A stretch of DNA of 64,000 nucleotides from Pedobacter sp. PF22-3 (GTDB taxonomy: Bacteria; Bacteroidota; Bacteroidia; Sphingobacteriales; Sphingobacteriaceae): contig NZ_JAPIVP010000003.1 in assembly GCF_026239555.1 (NCBI RefSeq), positions 124,001 to 188,000 of the forward strand, read 5' to 3'. Below the pieces are notes generated by a model. It ran no database searches. It saw nothing but the letters and a program-made list of their open reading frames with translations, and was not told where the DNA came from. Below are positions 60,948-64,000 of this stretch, one piece after another. The position numbers and the translations under genes were made by a program. Each line of letters begins with the position of its first letter. Position 1 is the stretch's first letter.

Positions 60948-62723
60948 ATGACCTTTGCAGAAAAATTGCAGGCCCTACGCCAATTAATGCTTACACAACA
61001 AGTAGATGCTTATCTAATTACCGCCGCAGATCCTCACATCAGCGAGTATTTACCCGAACATTATAAGGCCATTCCTTTCGCTTGCGGATTTACTGGTTCA
61101 GCAGGTACACTGGTTATCACTCAGAATTTTGCAGGTTTGTGGACAGATTCGCGATATTTTACACAGGCAGAAGCACAATTGATCGGTACAGGATACGAAT
61201 TGGTAAAGCTGAAAGTGCCGCATACACCAGAGTACATCGGTTGGTTATCTGAAGTATTGCCGGGGGGAGCAAAAGTAGGTTTTAACCACAAACTCATTAC
61301 TGTGGCATTGGCCCAGGAGATGCAGCATAGTTTAGCACAGTGTGAAATAGAAATAATAGATGTTGATTTTATTAGCACGATCTGGCCGGATAGGGTAGGG
61401 CTACCTGTAGAAAATGCTTTTTTAATAGACGAAGAAGCTGCGGGGCTTAGCATTTCGGCTAAAATAAAAGAGGTAAGAGCAGCTTTAAACATAAATAAAA
61501 CAGATTATCATTTTATCTCATCGCTGGATGACATTGCCTGGCTGTTCAATTTAAGGGGTAAAGATGTAGCGTATAATCCGGTAACTTTAAGTTTTGCGCT
61601 AATAACACCTGCAGCCGTAAAACTTTTTATCGATAAACAAAAACTGTCGCATAGTGATATCAATACTTTAAATGAGCAAGGTGTAACTCTGCATGCCTAC
61701 GCTGAGGTGATCAATGAAATTAAAAGTCTACCAGAAGATATACAGATTTTTATCGATCCAAAACGCACCTGTTTTGGCTTGTTTGAATGTTTGCCAAAAA
61801 GTGCTAAAATAATTTCTGGTATTAATCCGAGTACCCATTTAAAGAGTTTAAAGAACAATACTGAGATTAATCATATCCGCAGAGCCATGCTGCATGATGG
61901 GGTAGCTTTAACCAGGTTCTTTAAATGGATGGAAGAGCATTTAGGGAAAGAAAAGGTTACAGAATGGTCTGCAGCAGAGAAATTGGCTAATTTTAGAGCA
62001 GAACAAGCATCATTCGCGGGTTTAAGCTTTAATACCATAGCGGGTTATAATGCAAATGGGGCGTTGCCACATTATAGCGTTACTGCCGAAAGTAATCAGG
62101 AAATTGTAGGTAATGGTTTGTTTCTTGTTGATTCAGGAGGTCAGTATTTGTATGGTACAACCGATATTACCAGGGTAATGCCAATCGGTAATTGTTCAGC
62201 AACTCAGGCTGATGATTATACTTTAGTATTGAAAGGCCTAATTGAAGGTTCTAAACTGATTTTTCCGGAAGGTACAAAAGGTTATCAAATCGATTCCATC
62301 TGTAGGAAACCACTATGGGAATATGCTATAAATTTTGGTCATGGAACCGGGCACGGGATAGGTTTTTTTCTGAATGTACACGAAGGCCCTCAGAATATTA
62401 GTCCGGCTAATGTTGATGTAGCCTTTAAAACAGGTATGGTAACCTCCATAGAACCTGGAATTTATCGCCCGGGAAAACACGGTGTACGTATTGAAAACCT
62501 AGTTTTATGTGTACCTAAAGTGAATAGTGAATTTGGCGATTTTCTTACTTTCGAAACCTTGACATTGTGTTTTATCGATACCGCCATCATCAATAAAACG
62601 CTTTTAGTGGCAGATCAGATTGCATGGCTAAATCAATACAATCAAATGGTGTTCGAGAAGCTTCAGTCCATGTTAACTGAAGAAGAAGCTGAATGGTTGA
62701 AAGTGAAATGTGAGCCCGTTTAA
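60948..62723 (+). CDS. Aminopeptidase P family (M24) Xaa-Pro aminopeptidase
   Basis: A 591-residue three-domain enzyme like eukaryotic-type aminopeptidase P, which removes N-terminal residues before proline. Two creatinase-like domains (about 1-140 and 145-305) precede the M24 pita-bread domain (about 310-540) and a C-terminal extension of about 50 residues. Metal and catalytic residues: Asp in VDSGGQYLYGTTDITR, His in HGTGHGIGFFLNVHEGP, Glu in SIEPGIYRPG and Glu in GVRIENLVLC. It has no signal peptide, so it is cytoplasmic. It is monocistronic behind a well-matched promoter. Confidence 0.94.
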   Translation: MTFAEKLQALRQLMLTQQVDAYLITAADPHISEYLPEHYKAIPFACGFTGSAGTLVITQNFAGLWTDSRYFTQAEAQLIGTGYELVKLKVPHTPEYIGWLSEVLPGGAKVGFNHKLITVALAQEMQHSLAQCEIEIIDVDFISTIWPDRVGLPVENAFLIDEEAAGLSISAKIKEVRAALNINKTDYHFISSLDDIAWLFNLRGKDVAYNPVTLSFALITPAAVKLFIDKQKLSHSDINTLNEQGVTLHAYAEVINEIKSLPEDIQIFIDPKRTCFGLFECLPKSAKIISGINPSTHLKSLKNNTEINHIRRAMLHDGVALTRFFKWMEEHLGKEKVTEWSAAEKLANFRAEQASFAGLSFNTIAGYNANGALPHYSVTAESNQEIVGNGLFLVDSGGQYLYGTTDITRVMPIGNCSATQADDYTLVLKGLIEGSKLIFPEGTKGYQIDSICRKPLWEYAINFGHGTGHGIGFFLNVHEGPQNISPANVDVAFKTGMVTSIEPGIYRPGKHGVRIENLVLCVPKVNSEFGDFLTFETLTLCFIDTAIINKTLLVADQIAWLNQYNQMVFEKLQSMLTEEEAEWLKVKCEPV

Positions 62724-62783
62724 AATTTGGCTGAATAAATACGCTTGTTAAAAGTAGCAATTCCAATAAATTTCTTAAATTAT

Positions 62784-62880
62784 CGTCATTGCGAGGAGGC
62801 TTTTTCTGCCGCCGAAGCAATCTTTATAGTAAGAATCGCTAGCATGAAAGATTGCTTCGGCGTTCCTTCCAGAAATGACG
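62784..62880. repeat. Palindromic intergenic repeat, GAAGCAATC type
   Basis: Outer arms CGTCATT (62784-62790) and AATGACG (62874-62880), inner perfect 15-bp arms GCCGAAGCAATCTTT (62811-62825) and AAAGATTGCTTCGGC (62847-62861). As I recall, units of this GAAGCAATC type are spread through many bacterial genomes. It could form a strong hairpin after the aminopeptidase gene. Confidence 0.65.
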
Positions 62881-62987
62881 ACCAATTTATGGAATGTGCA
62901 TTAATCATCCCAATGCTATGCTAATAACCTGAGTTCGGTTATTAATATCTGTTAGAAAGATGTTCTGCTGATATTTTAATTCAAAGT

Positions 62988-63100
62988 CGCCACCCTGAAT
63001 TTATTTCAGGGTCTTAATAGCTGGAAAGATGCTGACCACGAAGTAGCTATTAGGCCTTTAAAACAATAAAAACTGCTAATAAAATAAATTCAGCATGACG
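62988..63100. repeat. Palindromic intergenic repeat, CACCCTGAA type
   Basis: Contains the hairpin ACCCTGAA (62992-62999) / TTCAGGGT (63005-63012), and its left side (CACCCTGAATTTATTT) faces AAATAAATTCAGCATGACG at the right end. Non-coding. Confidence 0.5.
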
Positions 63101-63361
63101 ATAGCTTTAGAAAAAGGAGGTTAAAACTAATCAAAATGCATAAATATTAATCGAACTAAGGTTAATATGCTGGGTTTTCCTCATGTATGGTAATCTGTGG
63201 TTTTTGCGTAATCTGAGGGATCACATAATACTCCGGGGTCAGACTTCTCGTAAATACACCAATTCTTTACCGATTTTGCGCTATTTTTAACTTCCGTGCC
63301 CGCTTTACTTTTTAAATTTTATTTTTGGTTTAACTAACATTCCTAAATCTGCTTTGTCATT

Positions 63362-64000
63362 ATGATTGTCGAACCAAATAAAAAAACAGTCTTTTCCATA
63401 ATAACCTTTAAATCAATAATTTGCTGTGTTTTAACTTTAATAAATATTGAGGTTATTCAAGCCCAATCTCCTTGGGTTGCTTTAGGTAAAAAGCCATCTA
63501 CTTTGGGTTTGGAAAATGGTTTTTCAACCTATAATGCCGGAGCATTTAATCTGAAACTTGTTAAGTCATCACAAACGGTGGCGGGTCTCCAGCCTAAATT
63601 GGTTAAAGATTTCGATTTTGTACCAAGCGATAGCTTAAAAGTACGTAGTTCAGACGGTTTGTACCACTTGGGCGATATCAATTTAAAATTACGTTACATC
63701 GGCGAAGAAACCTGGAAAAGCTATAGTACGGCGGCAAAAAGAAGCCCTGTAAAAAATATTTCAGCAGATGAAAAATCACTCGCCGCTGCCGATCTTGCTG
63801 CAACGCTTCCAGCTGATATTCCGCTCCAGGTAAAACGGATCTGGGAGATGGTTAACGGTAAGCTCGTATTACGCTTCGAGCTGAAAAACAAAACTGATAA
63901 AAACGTAGAAATTGGTGCGCTCGGTATTCCGATGATTTTCGATAATATTTTAGAAGGCCGTACATTGGAGCAAACCCACGCCAAGAATGTGTTTTATGAT
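63362..64000 (+). CDS. DUF5695-like exported protein, 5' part only
   Basis: The frame from ATG 63362 is open for 213 codons to the end of the window. A signal peptide is likely at residues 1-34 (after a basic start, hydrophobic ITFKSIICCVLTLINIEVIQA/Q). The mature sequence (PSTLGLENGFSTYNAGAFNLKLVKSSQTVAGLQP, IWEMVNGKLVLRFELKNKT, GALGIPMIFDNIL; segments quoted separately) recalls DUF5695 proteins of Bacteroidota, large secreted proteins tied to carbohydrate use; this is from memory and only moderately sure. The rest lies beyond the window. Confidence 0.65.
   Translation, partial: MIVEPNKKTVFSIITFKSIICCVLTLINIEVIQAQSPWVALGKKPSTLGLENGFSTYNAGAFNLKLVKSSQTVAGLQPKLVKDFDFVPSDSLKVRSSDGLYHLGDINLKLRYIGEETWKSYSTAAKRSPVKNISADEKSLAAADLAATLPADIPLQVKRIWEMVNGKLVLRFELKNKTDKNVEIGALGIPMIFDNILEGRTLEQTHAKNVFYD

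Larger units (their letters stand above)
62724..63361. other. Intergenic with two repeat units
   Basis: About 640 bp between the aminopeptidase and the last gene, holding the palindromic elements at 62784-62880 and 62988-63100 (separate entries). No ORF or clear promoter box was found in the rest. Confidence 0.45.

Noticed and set aside
1..64000. CRISPR arrays, tRNA and rRNA genes
   Set aside because: Looked for regularly spaced repeats, cloverleaf-type arms and conserved rRNA stretches by eye; none was found. A tRNA scan would be needed to exclude a missed tRNA.

Overview
The window is a piece of a Bacteroidota chromosome, most likely Sphingobacteriaceae (Pedobacter-like). The reasons are four complete SusC/SusD pairs, two ECF sigma/FecR anti-sigma modules, several TAnnTTTG-type -7 promoter boxes, weak or absent Shine-Dalgarno sequences, LytS/LytTR two-component genes, and intergenic palindromic repeats of a kind common in that family. 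The genus is an inference. No rRNA, tRNA, CRISPR array, prophage or transposase gene was seen.

Layout. (1) 1-15.8 kb: a polysaccharide utilization locus on the + strand. It holds the end of a GH16 enzyme, a GH105-type unsaturated glycosyl hydrolase, a DUF4886 esterase-like protein, two tandem SusC/SusD pairs (the second SusC is short), a CE15-like esterase and a DUF4832 lipoprotein with three fascin-like repeats. Tandem direct repeats and a -7 box lie ahead of the first susC. (2) 16-21 kb: a GDSL esterase and an SDR (minus strand), a cytoplasmic GH13 alpha-amylase, a guanine-deaminase-like enzyme and a decayed small surface-protein gene. (3) 21.6-24 kb: a DNA-damage module. imuA with a truncated imuB diverges from an unknown small gene followed by alkB, and the divergent promoters carry two copies of the same palindrome. 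(4) 24-28.4 kb: an MFS exporter, then a DACNV/diadenylate-cyclase-like protein with a GAF histidine kinase.

(5) 28.7-36.1 kb and 48.3-59.4 kb: two loci of the same design, ECF sigma, FecR, SusC, SusD and glycerophosphodiesterase. The second adds an alkaline phosphatase domain fused to its phosphodiesterase-like domain, a metallophosphoesterase and a phytase-like esterase. Together they look like systems for taking up organic phosphodiesters and releasing phosphate. (6) 36.6-48 kb: an ABC-F protein, a GIN-domain protein with a candidate sigma-54 promoter, an Lrp regulator, a YeiH-type transporter, a TIM-barrel isomerase, a leaderless exported protein, a second copy of the unknown small family, and a LytS/LytTR pair enclosing a 39-residue Thr-rich peptide gene on the opposite strand, then a flavin monooxygenase. 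(7) 59.6-64 kb: a receiver-only response regulator coupled to a third copy of the small family, an aminopeptidase P and the start of a DUF5695-like protein.

The most promising undescribed material is the three-member small protein family (22.8, 43.8 and 60.0 kb), the shared TACTAA-N5-TTAGTA operator that would tie one member and alkB to imuA, and the Thr-rich peptide inside the LytS/LytTR locus.
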